This document shows positions 33,572-45,241 of a stretch of 64,000 nt of DNA, in pieces. The position numbers were made by a program, and so were the translations under genes. The notes beneath the pieces are model-generated. The model ran no database searches. It worked only from the letters and a program-made list of their open reading frames with translations, and was not told where the DNA came from. This DNA is from Purpureocillium takamizusanense (taxonomy: Eukaryota > Ascomycota > Sordariomycetes > Hypocreales > Ophiocordycipitaceae). Each line of letters begins with the position of its first letter. Within the stretch, counting starts at the first letter, position 1. The stretch covers positions 1,577,501 through 1,641,500 of the forward strand of contig NC_063074.1 of assembly GCF_022605165.1 (NCBI RefSeq), read 5' to 3'.

Positions 33572-36500
33572 GGCTTAGCCGTTTGCTGGCTTGCTTGCTT
33601 GCTTGCTTGCTTGAAAGGCCTTGCCGCGTGTCGTGGCTAACGGAGCGCTGGAGGGGAGCGCGTATGCAGGGAGGGAACGAAACGTATTTAATTTTCGGAA
33701 CAGGCGGTGGGAGCGACGGAAAGAGCGCACTCGTCACACTGTAGAGGGGAAGAGAGGCGTGAAGAAGAGGGCGTTTGCTTGCGCGCGGGCTCTATCGCAT
33801 TGTTCGTTCGTTGGGGCCGCCTCGTGGGAGGGTTGGGGGGTTTTCAACGACCAGCGGGCAACTGTTGACGCGGGGAGAGGGATGCAGCTGCCTGCAGTGT
33901 CATGGTCGAGGCGCGCCCGAGCTGCGTTTGTCCCCGGAAACGCGGAGGCGATAAGGCGGCGGCGGCGGCGGCGGTGGTGGTATAATCGCGAGCCGCGTGG
34001 TGAGGCGACGTGGAGATGGATGGCGAGGCGGCGAGGTTGCGGGTCAAAGGGAATACCCCTGATGACGATAAAAAGGCGGCAGAAGAGAGAAGGAAAAGAA
34101 AAGGCGCGAAGACATTTATCGTGGGTCAGGCGGTCGTGTGGACTCGTCGGATCGGATCGATGCGTCGGGACGACGGCGGCGGTAGAGGAGGAGGAGGAGG
34201 AGGTGGTGGTGGTGGTGGTGATGATGGCCGTTGCGAGCCGGTGTGAGGTTTAGATGGTGCATGGATGTTTATGCCGGCGGTGCAGGCGGGAGATTGGGGC
34301 GCGGGAACGCGCCAGAGGGTTAGGGGGGGGGGGGGTGGCAGTGGCAGGCAGTGGCAGTGGCACTAAAGCAATGACTGCAGTGGGCCCAGGCTTCACGTGG
34401 TGCGCACGGCATGTGCCAGCGACGTCATCCGTCGCGCCGGTCATTCGGTGGTGGTACGTACCTCAAGTAATGCTGAAAGGCAACTTCGTAACTAAGTCAC
34501 TAACCTACGTCGCACACTCGGCTGATAACGCTGCAGCACGGCTCGGAGTTGTGACCGTTGCAGGGTGACACTACATAAACCGGTGCAGTATCACAGAACG
34601 ACTGCCGCTGCTGCAAGTGCTCTTTCATTTTTCTTGCTTACTCTCCGTTTGCTTTCACTTTGCCTGCCCCCCTTGGGCCATGTGCAGCGTGAAGTGACAC
34701 TTGCGCATAACAGTACCAGCCAAACAGATCTCGGTCATAGATACAGAGCTAGTATACATACCTACTGGCTAACGTCATGCGCATCGTGTTAAGATAAGGT
34801 AGGCGGCGACAGAGTCTTGTCTCTTCTGCGGAGAGCGTAGACGCAGTGTCTTAGGTGGAAAGCGATGTGTGTCTCCAGGGTGGTGGCTCAAAGCACGACG
34901 CCGCTGATCTATGCTCGTCCCAAGACTTGTCCAGCACAATGTGCCAGGTCCGCCAGCGAGAAGGGAACCTCATGTTGAGACTGCGTAGAACAGAATAGCC
35001 ATTCGTGAGCACCCTGTGAGAGCGTATACAACGACCTTTGTGGGATGGTTGCCTGCCATCACGGGTGCTGGTCCAAAGCCTCACGCGGATTCTTAGTCGA
35101 CAGAAGGGAAGCCCTGCCTGGAAAAACGCTCTTTGAGATGCTATGTGTGTGTGTGCGTTTGCGTCTGCGAGCCGTTGCTAATAAGGGGTGATTGTTACAC
35201 CACAAAGAGTAAACTGTACGTACGCACCACAGCCTCCTATCCTCAGGTGAGCCCAGCTCCTTGATCAAGGGGGGTGTTGGGTTTCTTTCCCCTTCAACGA
35301 CTGGCGAGCGACATGAAAGAGATCCTCCATCATGGCGCTACTTACGTTGGTAGTCAGTGCAAGGTCGGGTATGCCTCCATCCGCGACAGCGTCCACTCGT
35401 TGCAACCGGGAAGCTCCCGCGGGGTTGCCACTTGGCACATCGGGCCGGGCAGCGACTCGCTCGCTGTCTTGAACGGCGCCGGGCTCCGCTGCGGGCGGCC
35501 CCCTCTCCGGCCGATGCGCTCCACTACTAACCTAGAATTGAGTTGGACAGGCTGCTGTCCCGCCCGTCCATTGTCCCAGCCAAGCACGCTGTTGGCCCAG
35601 CGAGTGGCTGGCGGCTGTCCACTGTAAAACGGACGGCCCCACCGGGCCACGAGACGCCGCGGGGCCTCTCTCCGGCAGCAGACGGGCGCCCGAAAAAGAA
35701 GTCACCAATACCTACCTAGTAACTACCGCCTGCCCGTTCCTGGGCTCTGGGCATTCACTCATCCACTCATCAGGCACACCCGCCCGCCCTACTGCCTCCA
35801 CTGTCTCACTCACGGAGGCCCGCAGCGAATCGCTGGCCGCCCCGTCACGCAGCCGCCCGCCCAACCGCCCACCTCACGTTCCAACGCCCTGCCTACCAGC
35901 AGCAAGGACCCTTCTTCATCATCTTCTTCATCATCGCCTTCCCCCCCAATGACAATGGCCGCAGCGGCTCCTCAAACGAGCGATGCGATGCATGCTGCGC
36001 CCCTGGCAGAGCCGCTGCAGGTCCGCGACAGGGATTAATTCCCCCCACCCGTGACAGCAACAACAACAACGACGACGACGACAACGATGACTACGACCAT
36101 GACATCGCTGCTGTTGGGCGGTCCTCCACCCATTCCAGTGCTTGGCTGGCTGGCTGCCGCCGCATCTTGGCTCGGTGGCGGGGGCCCAGCCAGCAAAGGG
36201 CAAAACCGGGGTGGTCGGGTGCGTCGTGGTCCTCCCGGACAATGGCTCCAATGTATTAGTCTTGATGCATACAAAGAGTGAATCACTGCCCAAAGGATGG
36301 ACGGGTAGGGGGGCCCCTTGTTTGTCTCGCCTCGTCTGTTTGCCGCGCGCTCTTCGCCATCCATTGTTCGGAGCCGCCTCACTTGGTGCAAACGCGGGTG
36401 ACGAACATATCTCGCCCGCGTGCCGCCGCCACCCATCATCCTCCGCGACGCCTCTATCTTCTCCTACTTCTCCTCGCTCAAAAACCCACACATATCAAGA

Positions 36501-36601
36501 CAGGGAAAGATTTACAGCTCCTGTTTTTCTTTTCTTTTCTTCTTCCTCTTCTTTAATATATCTCGACGGGATTCGACAGAGACACAGCGAAGCGATCCGC
36601 G
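33572..36601. promoter_or_regulatory. Divergent gene-poor region (3.0 kb)
   Basis: The region should contain the Rab and SUR7-like promoters. It is rich in simple sequence: GGC/GGT runs near 33958-33975 and 34180-34220, a 13-G tract at 34323-34335, and an AAC/GAC run near 36059-36085. No protein family was recognised in any frame. Confidence 0.5.
33586..33614. repeat. GCTT tetranucleotide repeat upstream of the Rab gene
   Basis: The unit GCTT repeats about six times just 5' of the Rab start codon (minus-strand leader). It probably lies within the 5' UTR. Confidence 0.75.
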
Positions 36602-37709
36602 ATGCAGCAAATCGCACGGTTTCTCGTGCTCGCGCCGCTGGTGCTCGCACTCGTCAGCTTCGTGCTGACGTCCCTCACCCTCTTTGCCGGTCAGAAGAAG
36701 GGTTTCATGGAGGACTATGCCGTCGTCAGGGTATGCTTTCTCCCAGAAAAAAAAAGTCTCGAGAAACGCGCGTTACCCATCGGGCTGACTCAAGGGACTT
36801 GTAGTTGAACACGTCCATGGTCGGGCACAACGTCCTCAACAAGTCCGATAAATCCAAGGGCGGCGACGACGGCGTGCTCGGCAGCGTCAAAGGCTGGATC
36901 GACGACAAAAAGGACGCCGCCAAGGACAAGATCAACGACGTCACGGGCAACGTCGCCGACAAGCTGGCCGGCAAGCTGGGCATCTCGGAGTGGTACTCGC
37001 TGCACATCATGGACTCGTGCGATGGCAGCTTCTCGCCCAGCCCCACGGCCGAGGACGTGACGCTCACCGTGACCAACTGCAGCAGCGCGTCTCCTGCTCG
37101 TACGTTTTGTTCTCCCCCCCCCCTTTGTAGTGTACGTGTACGAGGATGTGGTGTGCATATATACTAACAGACCGCAACCGTCTAGACCGCCTCAACCTCA
37201 CCGACATGCTCAACCACGGGCTCGGCGTCGGCCCGCTCAAGCTCAACCTCGCCGACATCGACTGGCCCGACGGCGTGCAGGACAAGCTCGACGTGCTCAA
37301 CGACGCGCTGCTCGGGCTCTTCGTCCTCTACGCCCTGGCCATGGGCTTCAGCGGGCTCGCCATGTTCGCCAACACCGCCGCCCTCGTCCTGCCGCCGCAG
37401 GGGCCGCCGCCGTTTTCCTACCGCCCGCCCGTCGTGCTCGCCAACCTTGTGCTCGGCGCGCTGGGCGCCCTCTCGTGCCTCATCGGGAGCATCGTCGTCT
37501 CCGTCGCGGGCCGCAAGGGCGTGCGCGAGATCAACGACAAGGGCGCCCGCGTCGGCCTGTCCGCCGAGCGCGGCACCAAGTTCTACGTCCTGACGTGGAT
37601 TTCCACGGGCTTCATGATGGGCGTCGCCGTGTTCTGGCTGGCCCAGTTCATGGCCCTGCGGCGCAAGAAGGCGGCTGCGGTGCAGCAGAGCGAGAAGGGC
37701 ATGGACTGA
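36602..37709 (+). CDS. SUR7/PalI family membrane protein
   Basis: Exons 36602-36730, 36805-37099 and 37186-37709 give 315 residues. SUR7/PalI proteins are four-pass plasma-membrane proteins of eisosomes or cortical pH-sensing complexes. Transmembrane segment 1 is at residues 7-29. It is followed by a large extracytoplasmic loop with a charged helix (KGWIDDKKDAAKDKINDVTG) and the family pattern of a tryptophan and cysteines (EWYSLHIMDSC, VTNCSS). Three further segments lie in exon 3 (GLFVLYALAMGFSGLAMF, NLVLGALGALSCLIGSIVV, WISTGFMMGVAVFWLAQF). The tail is short and basic (RRKKAAAVQQ). Intron 2 has two in-frame acceptors 15 bases apart (after 37170 and after 37185). The TACTAAC-like branch sequence at 37162-37168 abuts the first, so the second is preferred. 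Confidence 0.85.
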
Positions 37710-38471
37710 TGACCTCGTTTGGTTACGCCCGAGAGTTGTGAAAAAGGCACATGTCATATCGCGAGTGGCATGCAAGTGTTGGAGCGGCACTGCTTTGGCG
37801 TTGGACCCTGTTGTTCACTTTTCGGCGGCATTTTTGTGTTGCGGGTGCGCCTCATACGACACGATACCTCTTGATGCTGGTTTCCCGCATCTGCTCCCTC
37901 TACTCCATCTAGAAACCTGCACCCGGGCATCTGGAATGTCCGAGGCAGTCTACTTAATACAAAATAATCCCAAGTTTGAAAGGCTATTCTCCGCCTCGCC
38001 GTCTCCACGTTTCCAAAGTCTTGGGGCTGTAGCACTCGCAAGATATGGACTCGCTTACAAGCATCGCTGACGCACCTAGTGGAGCGGTTATTGTGGCAGT
38101 GGCACCAAGCTTGAAACACCAAAAATCGGCGGTTTTGATTGCTGCGCAGCCAGCAAACAATGCCCAGCCAGACAGTTGCAAGTTTGGGTGTCACCTGGCA
38201 CATCCACAGGGGTCCCCTAAGCCGCTCAGCCACTAACATCCAGAGATCTGCCCCCCAGATCAACACCAAGGTGGCGCTACTAATAACCCCACGCTCCCCT
38301 ACCACCGCCATTTGCGTCATCCAGCACCGCCGCCGCTGACAACAAACACCAAGCCCCCTCCCTACCCACTCGCAATCTGCCCTTTTTCATGCTCGGCGTC
38401 CTCCTTTCACCTCTCGAGCATCCATCGTCATCGTCGTCGTCGTCGTCACCGCCGCTGCAGCCCCGACGACA
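37710..38471. promoter_or_regulatory. Spacer upstream of the MscL-like gene
   Basis: This 0.76 kb spacer holds the 3' end of the SUR7-like gene and the promoter of the channel gene. A TCG trinucleotide run lies near 38428-38450 in the presumed leader. No gene was seen. Confidence 0.5.
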
Positions 38472-39291
38472 ATGCCCGCCGACCTGGAACACAGCTCATC
38501 CAGCGAGGCCGAGTCGTTGCTCGGCCGCGGCCAGCGCCGCATGAAGCGCTTCTTCGACGGCTTCGTCGACTTTGCCTTTCAGGGCAACATTTTGCAGATT
38601 GCCTTTGGCTTGATGTGCGCCGACTCCCCCACTCGACACGGCCTAATAAGCAGACATGACAAGACAGGCGAATGAATGAATGCTGACCGCGGGGAAACAA
38701 AACAAACACAGTCTCGCCAACATCTTCACCGACCTCGTCAAGTCCTTTGTCAGCGCCATCCTCATGCCCCCGCTCTCCGTCATCTTCCCCGTCAACAAGA
38801 ACATTGAGCAAAAGTTCGCCGTGCTGCGGTACGGCAGCGGGTACAATGCCACCACGGGGTACAACACGCTGTTCCAGGCGCAGGAGGACGGCGCCGTCGT
38901 CATGGCCTACGGGTAGGTCGGTGTGCCAAAGAATGGAAGAGGCGAAAAGGGGAAAATTCCCGATCAGAGAGGAGAGAGAGAGAGAGAGCGCTCAACGTGT
39001 GACTCGACAGGTCCTTCATCTACCAGGTCGTCTCCTTCATCATGGTCGGCTTCTCGCTCTACGGCCTCGCCCACATCTACACCCTCGTGTCCAACGACCC
39101 CATCATCAAGTACACCAAGAAGTGCAAGTACTGTCGCAAGCGCATAAACGAAAAGGTCAGACCACATGGACTTCTTTCATGCAGAAACCACGGCACCGAC
39201 AGAGGGATGCTGACCTTCCTACGTACAGTGTCTGCGATGCATCAACTGCACCAGCTGGCAAGACGGACGCGAGGATCGCCTCGCCACGTAA
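38472..39291 (+). CDS. Large-conductance mechanosensitive channel (MscL family)
   Basis: Exons 38472-38614, 38712-38912, 39011-39155 and 39229-39291 give 183 residues. MscL homologues open under membrane tension; in fungi the family is present but little studied. The first helix region is typical: MKRFFDGFVDFAFQGNILQI, then AFGLILANIFTDLVKSFVSAI with LMPPLS. A periplasmic-type loop follows (NATTGYNTLFQAQEDGAVVM), then helix 2 (FIYQVVSFIMVGFSLYGLAHI). The C-terminal tail has CxxC (Cys153, Cys156) and CxxCxxC (Cys164, 167, 170), a possible zinc-binding ribbon. Each intron junction keeps the conserved frame. Whether it sits in the plasma membrane or an organelle cannot be told. Confidence 0.9.
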
Positions 39292-40391
39292 CACGCAAAT
39301 CCCCATCTATACGACAGCTAACGCAGCCATATAATGTCTCGTCGATTCATCCAAGGCCTTGCGTCAGTTGCTGATATATACCCACGAAAATCTACAGCGC
39401 CCCAGCATCTTGCATACAGTTCTTTAGCATAGAACCACATGTTGCCCCGGGCATTCGCCCAACACACGTCCGGCTCAGCGCCCGGCCACCCCCCTCGTCC
39501 TCACCCTCGTCGCATGCCAGCACCGCCTCGCAATCCGGCGTCAGCAGCACATCTCCGCCATCGCCAGCCTGTCCCAGTGGCTCGCGTCCGTCCTCCGCAC
39601 CGCGCGCCGGATCCACTCGTCCGTCGCCACGAAGGCGCCGCGCCGAGACGGCAGCGCGTGCAGCACGAGGACGCCGTACACGAGCACCGACGCCGACACC
39701 CCGACCAGGATGTTGCCCGCGTTGACGAGGCGGTCCATCTTGGGGCGCGCCGGCAAAACTTCGACTCTGTCCTTGACTTGCCTGGGCTCCTTGTTTGCAG
39801 GCCGCGCCAGCGAAGAAACTTCTACGTCTTGCTGCAGTTACGGGGGTAAAGAGAACTCTCTACTGGGGTTCTTAGGGCTGTTGCTTCTACTTCGTACTTT
39901 GTAGTCCTGTAAAGGGCACGTCTTTGCGTGCAGAGCGCGTGGGCTCGTCTACAGAGAGATGCCCGATGCCGCAAGAGGGATGCACGGTTTAGAAGATGAC
40001 GGTGAAGGAGACAGAACTACGGACAGCCACGCAGAACGCCGTTTTATGCGTGTCTGGTACTGCTGTGAATGGGTCAACCCTCATGTACGACATGCATATC
40101 TAGGTGAGCCTTGTCACGGAGTGAGCGGGGCGCGGGTCGCTTCCCAACCTTTTTTTGTCTTTGATTTGTTTTGCCGTGATATTATATTATGTATATGATA
40201 TACGAAGTATATTGTAGGTTGTAGTTCTTATTTGTAAATTTCATGTATTATAGAGAATCGCCCACCTCCACCGTTGCCGTTCAACTGACATCACGTCACG
40301 GTTGCTGCGGTGCGATAGTCACTGCGAACACATCAACACAACGTGCCCGAATTGTCATCCGTGACGCACAGCAACAAGCCCCCGCCCCTCT
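39292..40391. other. Spacer with one doubtful small ORF
   Basis: This 1.1 kb spacer separates the channel gene from a GPI-protein gene. It turns AT-rich at 40140-40250 and carries TACTTCGTA motifs at 39888-39896 and 40201-40209. The doubtful ORF is listed separately. Confidence 0.5.
39541..39756 (-). CDS. Possible 71-residue single-pass membrane protein
   Basis: This minus-strand frame begins MPARPKMDRLVNAGN and has one hydrophobic segment (NILVGVSASVLVYGVLVLHAL) flanked by basic residues. A basic C-terminal stretch follows (DEWIRRAVRR). A second ATG at 39738 is an equally good start. The hydrophobic segment and composition read like real protein, but no family is recognised and GC-rich chance ORFs of this size are common here. 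Confidence 0.33.
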   Translation of the reverse strand: MPARPKMDRLVNAGNILVGVSASVLVYGVLVLHALPSRRGAFVATDEWIRRAVRRTDASHWDRLAMAEMCC

Positions 40392-41240
40392 CTACATCAT
40401 CATAGCACCACCAACCACCGCCGCGACACCCGCCAGGACCGCATTCTGCGTCACCGCAGGGCCGGCCGCATTCGTTGTCGTCGTCGACGACGCTGAGGAA
40501 GACTTTGCCGCGGCGCCGGAGCCGGAGGCAGTCGCGGACACGGACGCGGACGCGCCGGTGGACGCGCCAGTGCTGCTGGCACCGGTGGTGGGCTTGGCCT
40601 GGGCGTCGGTCTGCGTGGCGCCGGGGGCGGGAGCCGAGAGCTTGTCGAGGCCGGCGGTGACGGTGACGGGGATCATGAGCGACTTGTAGCCGGTGAGGAC
40701 CTCGCTCGTGCTGGTCTGCATCGTGGTCTCGCCGTCCAGCTGGGACTCGGTGGCGACGCACGTGGCGACGTCCTTGGCGGCGTCGAGCTTGCAGTTGGCG
40801 TCCTGGGCTCTGCAGACATATACACGTGCGATAGTTAGTCCCATGTTCTCAACGACGACGACGACCAGGGGGGTAAGGGGGGGGGGATGATGGTAGCAGA
40901 AGCAGGCAAAAGCGAGCGCAGTGACGTACGCGACGGTCGAGCTATCGCCCAGGGACATGGACACGCCGAAGCTCAGCGACCAGGTCTCGGGCCCCTGCAG
41001 GACGGTAAAGGTGCCGGGGAAGCCGCAGTCCTCGGGCTTGACGCCGGGGGCGCAGGCGACGGCAAAGGTGGTGAGCTTGGGCTCGGCGTCGACGACGGAG
41101 CCGACGAGGTCCTGCTTGTCGAACAGGGGGAACAGGACGGGGACCACGGTCGTGGTGCTGCTGCTGCCGCTGTCGGCGGCGAGGGCGGCGCCGGCGAGGG
41201 CGGTCGTCGCGGCGAGGAGGGCGGCGAGGGAGCGGGCCAT
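40392..41240 (-). CDS. GPI-anchored cell-surface protein, uncharacterised
   Basis: Minus-strand exons are 41240-40930 and 40809-40392, giving 242 residues. A signal peptide is clear (MARSLAALLAATTALAGAALAA). The ectodomain has spaced cysteines (VACAPG, EDCGFPG, ANCKLD, ATCVATE). It is followed by a Ser/Thr/Ala/Gly-rich linker of about 60 residues and a C-terminal hydrophobic tail (AVLAGVAAVVGGAMMM) preceded by small residues, the usual GPI-attachment layout. The protein would sit on the plasma membrane or cell wall. The intron is 120 bases and phase 2. The gene at 44369-45241 looks like a diverged paralogue: it has a matching GSVV/GSVL region, a TxxxxCx motif, a cysteine-containing second half, and a phase-2 intron at the equivalent place. 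Confidence 0.85.
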   Translation of the reverse strand: MARSLAALLAATTALAGAALAADSGSSSTTTVVPVLFPLFDKQDLVGSVVDAEPKLTTFAVACAPGVKPEDCGFPGTFTVLQGPETWSLSFGVSMSLGDSSTVAYVTALAFACFCYHHPPPLTPLVVVVVENMGLTIARVYVCRAQDANCKLDAAKDVATCVATESQLDGETTMQTSTSEVLTGYKSLMIPVTVTAGLDKLSAPAPGATQTDAQAKPTTGASSTGASTGASASVSATASGSGAAAKSSSASSTTTTNAAGPAVTQNAVLAGVAAVVGGAMMM

Positions 41241-44200
41241 TTTCTTCTTCTTTTTCTTTTTTTGGTGGGGGGATTCCTTGCTCGTTTGGGCTGAGGGCGA
41301 TGACGACTCGGGGCGGATTGAAACGAGCGGAAGCGTGCGAGCGCAGGCGACGAGACGGACGGACGAGCGAGCGAGCGTGAGTGAGTGAGGGAGCGACTGG
41401 CGAGGACGGAGAGAGAGGTTACACGACAGAGAGACTGAAGGAGAGACGGACGCGGCACATCAGGGGCGGGAGAAAGTCAACTAGTAGTAGGTACTAATAT
41501 AGTAAGGTAGGACTCGCCACGACGACTTGGCATCGCGAGTGCCAAGAAGTGCTTTTGTTTGGGAGCCCCGTAGGTCGCGCCACCGACCGTCTGCGCTACT
41601 AGTCTTGGTGGTTCCATGCGTGGCAACGTAGTCCTTGCACAAGGAGTAGTAGTAGTCGCGTTCATCGTTGCGTCGTTTCTGACTACGCGAGATTTGCCGC
41701 GGAGTGCCGGTAGTATTAAGGTAAGCCATGATAGGTTGTGCAACCCGCGGCAGTGGCGGCTGTCACCAAGCGAAAGAGAGAGAGAAAGAAGAGCCCGGCG
41801 CGGCTTTATCCCCATCGAGTCTACGGAGTAACTAGCAACGGAGACGACGGTAACTAGGTACGTTAGTAGCTTGGAAACCCCGGGCGCATGGAGACGTTGC
41901 ATGAATGAGCGACTGCCGGCTAATTAGGTGGATATAAGATGACGTTTCTGCAGGACACAGAGGAGGAGCGGTACATTAATTAGTAGGGGGCAGGCAGGCA
42001 GGCATCAAAAGTCGAGACGGGGCCCAGCGAAGCCGTCGACAAGACGTTTGTTTACATGTACAAGTGAAAGGGGTCGCCAGAGATCCAACCCAACAACATC
42101 TTGGGTTTGAGCAGCAACATGCATTGGGCGGCACTGGGGCAGGAGGGGCAGGGACGGCGCCAGCAGCTGGCTTGGGGGGCGAGCAACAGATGCCGGCACT
42201 TTCGTCGGCCCACTGCCGCCAACGACCAAGGAAGAAAAAAAAAAGGAGTTGGCCTGCTTGGCGGATGCAATCGTCAACTCGACAGGGGCAAGGCATCCAC
42301 GGCATCTCCGAGGACGTTGCTCGTGCGTTTCGTTCATGCACGTACGTAGTAGGGTTGCACGTACCTGTAGTAACAACAGCACAGGTACGATATGTACCAC
42401 TAACCTATACCTAATAACGGGGCTCCTGCTTGTACGTACTGTATGTATGAGCGCCGTCTCACTCATCATCTGACGTGTGATGTGAGGGGGGGAGGTCATA
42501 AGGGCTTGTTTGGCGTTCCAAGGTTAGGTTTGCAGAGCAGAGGATTGAGCCGACTGTCGCGCGGGCTCTCGGTTCGTGCCGGATTGGCGGCGCACGAGGC
42601 AACCATGACACACACTGCGGTGTCGAGACCGGGTAAATACATTGTCCAAGTACGGTGTGAGATGATGCGGAATTGCGAGGAGGGGCTTGAGAATCGCTTG
42701 TCGCCAAGCACCCGCAATGCTTTGCCGCCCATCCAAAGGCAAGCATGAAGGACGAGTGCAGTGCAGTGCAGTGCTGTCCGCGAGGTGTGCGTATACTGTA
42801 CTGCCTACCAAATCATACCTAGGGGCAGCCCAGCCAGCCAGCCCGCAGCGGGCACACGCACGCACGCACGCACGCGCCGTCTGTCCGATGTCGCGCAGGC
42901 AGAGCAGAGGCACAGGCGCAGGCGCAGCGCAACCCGAGAGCTTTGACAATCATGACGCGAAAAGAGCCGCCCTTGCCGGGAGGGGGGAGGGGGGAGGGGA
43001 GAAGCCTTGGCGCCGCGCCTTGGGTCGGCATCGTGAGCGCTCTTGGCGGTCGGTCACCAGCAGTTCTGGGTAGGTAGTTGCTAGGTATGTTACCTGGTCC
43101 GGTGGTACTGCAGCAGCAGCAGCTTCGAGGGGCAGGCAATTGATTTGATTTGATTTGGTTCGAGGCGCGGTGGCGAGCGCCGACTCAGCTAACACCGGGG
43201 GGCGCCTTGGCGTGCCGCCGCCTTTGCGCTCGTGCAACCTCGAGCGTTCGTTTTCGCGGCTTGGCAGAGTCTACACGTGCCGAGAGGCGCATGCGCAAAA
43301 AAGGACAGAGGCTTGAGAGGGTACAACGACAGGTATAGATGTGGCAACGTCAGACAGTATACCTACGGCCCTCGTCCTCGTCGCGTAACACAACGAAACC
43401 CCCCCCCCCCCCCCCGGCACGGCAGCAGGACAGAATATCCGGATGATGGAAGAGCTGCAGCAGGGGCCGGGGGCCATTGAACCAACATAGCATCTGCCAA
43501 CGACGACCGCGCCGCACCGCGCCGCCGCGCTGGATCGCACACCATCATCGGCTTGCGCATGCGGCAAGTGGACGGCATCGAACCCCGGGGCGCCATGTTG
43601 AGTCCGTCTTTTTGATCATCAGCGACCGCCTGCCCGCCTGCCTGCCCGGTGGTGCCAAGCGTCAAGGGACCTCGATTCAGTCAAGAGGGCCGGCCCAACA
43701 AGCAGGCAGTGTTCGTGCATGCGTGGTAGTACTTCGTAGTTACGAAACAACCAACGTTGGCGTCTGCTCTCCGGCAGTCGGGACCACCCTGGGCTGCAGC
43801 AAACTAACGATGGTACCTGGTATAATGGTATACGTACGTACGCACGCAGGTCGACGTCAAAGACGCCCGGACGCTCGTTCCACCACAGCCCTCTCTCTGT
43901 CAGTCATCGTGTAGCTACGGTACTTGGTGCATACCCGCGCACCGCTATGTAGCCAAGGTACCGCTAGTATGGAGCGCTGATACAGGCTGGCGGGCCTCGA
44001 GCGCGCTGTCAGACTCATGCCAAGAGCCGCCGGGTACGGCGGCGTCGGCACTAATCTCGTTTCGCCCGCCTGCTCGTCCCCGAGACCCAAAAGACGACGA
44101 CTGCCCAGACTGTGAACCAAGACCTCCCGTCTCTTTGGCTCGCATTTCTTGCCGTCCATCGCCGCCGCTTCTTCTTCTTCTTTCTCCTCCTCCTCATCCT

Positions 44201-44368
44201 CCTTCCTCTCCTCCCGCCCATCGCCAACGCTCGTCGCCCGCCGCACACGCTCCATGGACACCAGTCCCTGACCCCCCCCGACCCCCCGACCCGTCGCGCC
44301 GACCGCCCGCTGACGCAGCACCGCCAACGGCGACGACGACGCCGCCGTCGTTCAACCCACCGCCCGTC
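41241..44368. other. Long divergent spacer without a supported gene (3.1 kb)
   Basis: The region lies between the two divergent GPI-protein genes and should carry both promoters. It contains GCAC repeats near 42853-42873, a 17-C tract at 43399-43415 and one TACTTCGTA at 43730-43738. ORFs of 95-156 codons are composition-driven and show no motifs. Confidence 0.5.
43399..43415. repeat. Poly-C tract (17 bases)
   Basis: An uninterrupted run of 17 C lies in non-coding DNA and is likely length-variable. Confidence 0.9.
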
Positions 44369-45241
44369 ATGCCCGCGCCTGGCCTCCGATCGTCGCTGGC
44401 GGCCTGCCTCCTCGCGCTGTCTCTCCGATGCAGTCCGTGTCGCGCGACCCCCAGCCAGACGGCTCCGACGCCCACCATAACCACCGCGCCCGTCTTCATC
44501 CCCGACTACCCCAGCCAGTCATGGTCGCTCTTCCGCGGGAGCGTCCTCTCCACGGTGCGCCCACCCCCCCAATGCCGATCCCTGATCCCTGGCGCCCTGG
44601 CCCTACGCGGGGACACCCGGCCGAGACTGACAACCGAGCGTGTGTGTTGCAGAACCAGACGGCCAGCGAGACGACGTATACAATCTTCTGCCCGACAGAC
44701 ACGCCCGCCGCGTGCGACATCTCCCTCGAGTTCCCCTTCATCATCGTCGAGGGCCAGAGCACGCTCAAGTTCCACGGGACCTTGACCTCCACCTAGTATG
44801 CTGCGCTGCGCCCTCCCTCCCTCCCCCACTGCATCGACACCGGTGACGACGGTGTTGCTGACCCGTCTTCGTTTGCTTAGCATTGCCGACCTCGCGTGCA
44901 ACATGAACGGAACGACGGCCGCCACCTGCTCGGGCTACTCGAGCTACGCCTCGGGCTACACCAACGGGCACCACACCGGCCCTACCGAGGTTTCGTGGAC
45001 CTCGACGCTGTCCGGCTCCCACGTTCAGTGGGGCGTGCTCACGCTGACCGACAAGCCGACGACGACGGACAACAGCCTCAACGTCACACCGACTGACATC
45101 ACCGTACCCACCGTGGCCTCTTCGGTGCTCTACGGTCCCAACATCACAAGTACAAGCGCTGGCGGAAGCACAGTAGTCGATAGATGCCTGTTGAGCGTGG
45201 CCGTGGGCGCCGCCCTACTTGTCGCGGCTGTCTCTGGCTAG
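44369..45241 (+). CDS. GPI-anchored cell-surface protein, paralogue-like
   Basis: Exons 44369-44554, 44653-44795 and 44881-45241 give 229 residues. The N-terminus (LRSSLAACLLALSLRCSPCRA) is a signal peptide. The ectodomain has several N-glycosylation sites (NQTA, NGTT, NVTP, NITS) and paired cysteines (IFCPTDTPAACDI, DLACNMNGTTAATCSG). The C-terminus (RCLLSVAVGAALLVAAVSG) is hydrophobic after a Ser/Thr/Gly stretch, fitting GPI attachment. The third exon starts at a phase-2 junction just before DLACNM, equivalent to the intron before DANCKL in the gene at 40392-41240. That supports common origin. Function is unknown. Confidence 0.82.

Noticed and set aside
33621..34253. 210-codon frame in the Rab/SUR7-like intergenic region
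   Set aside because: It consists mainly of Arg, Glu and Gly/Val runs from trinucleotide repeats and lies in a presumed promoter.
43857..44327. 156-codon minus-strand frame with a long Glu run
   Set aside because: The Glu run is the complement of a CTT/CTC-rich leader of the GPI gene; there is no other content.
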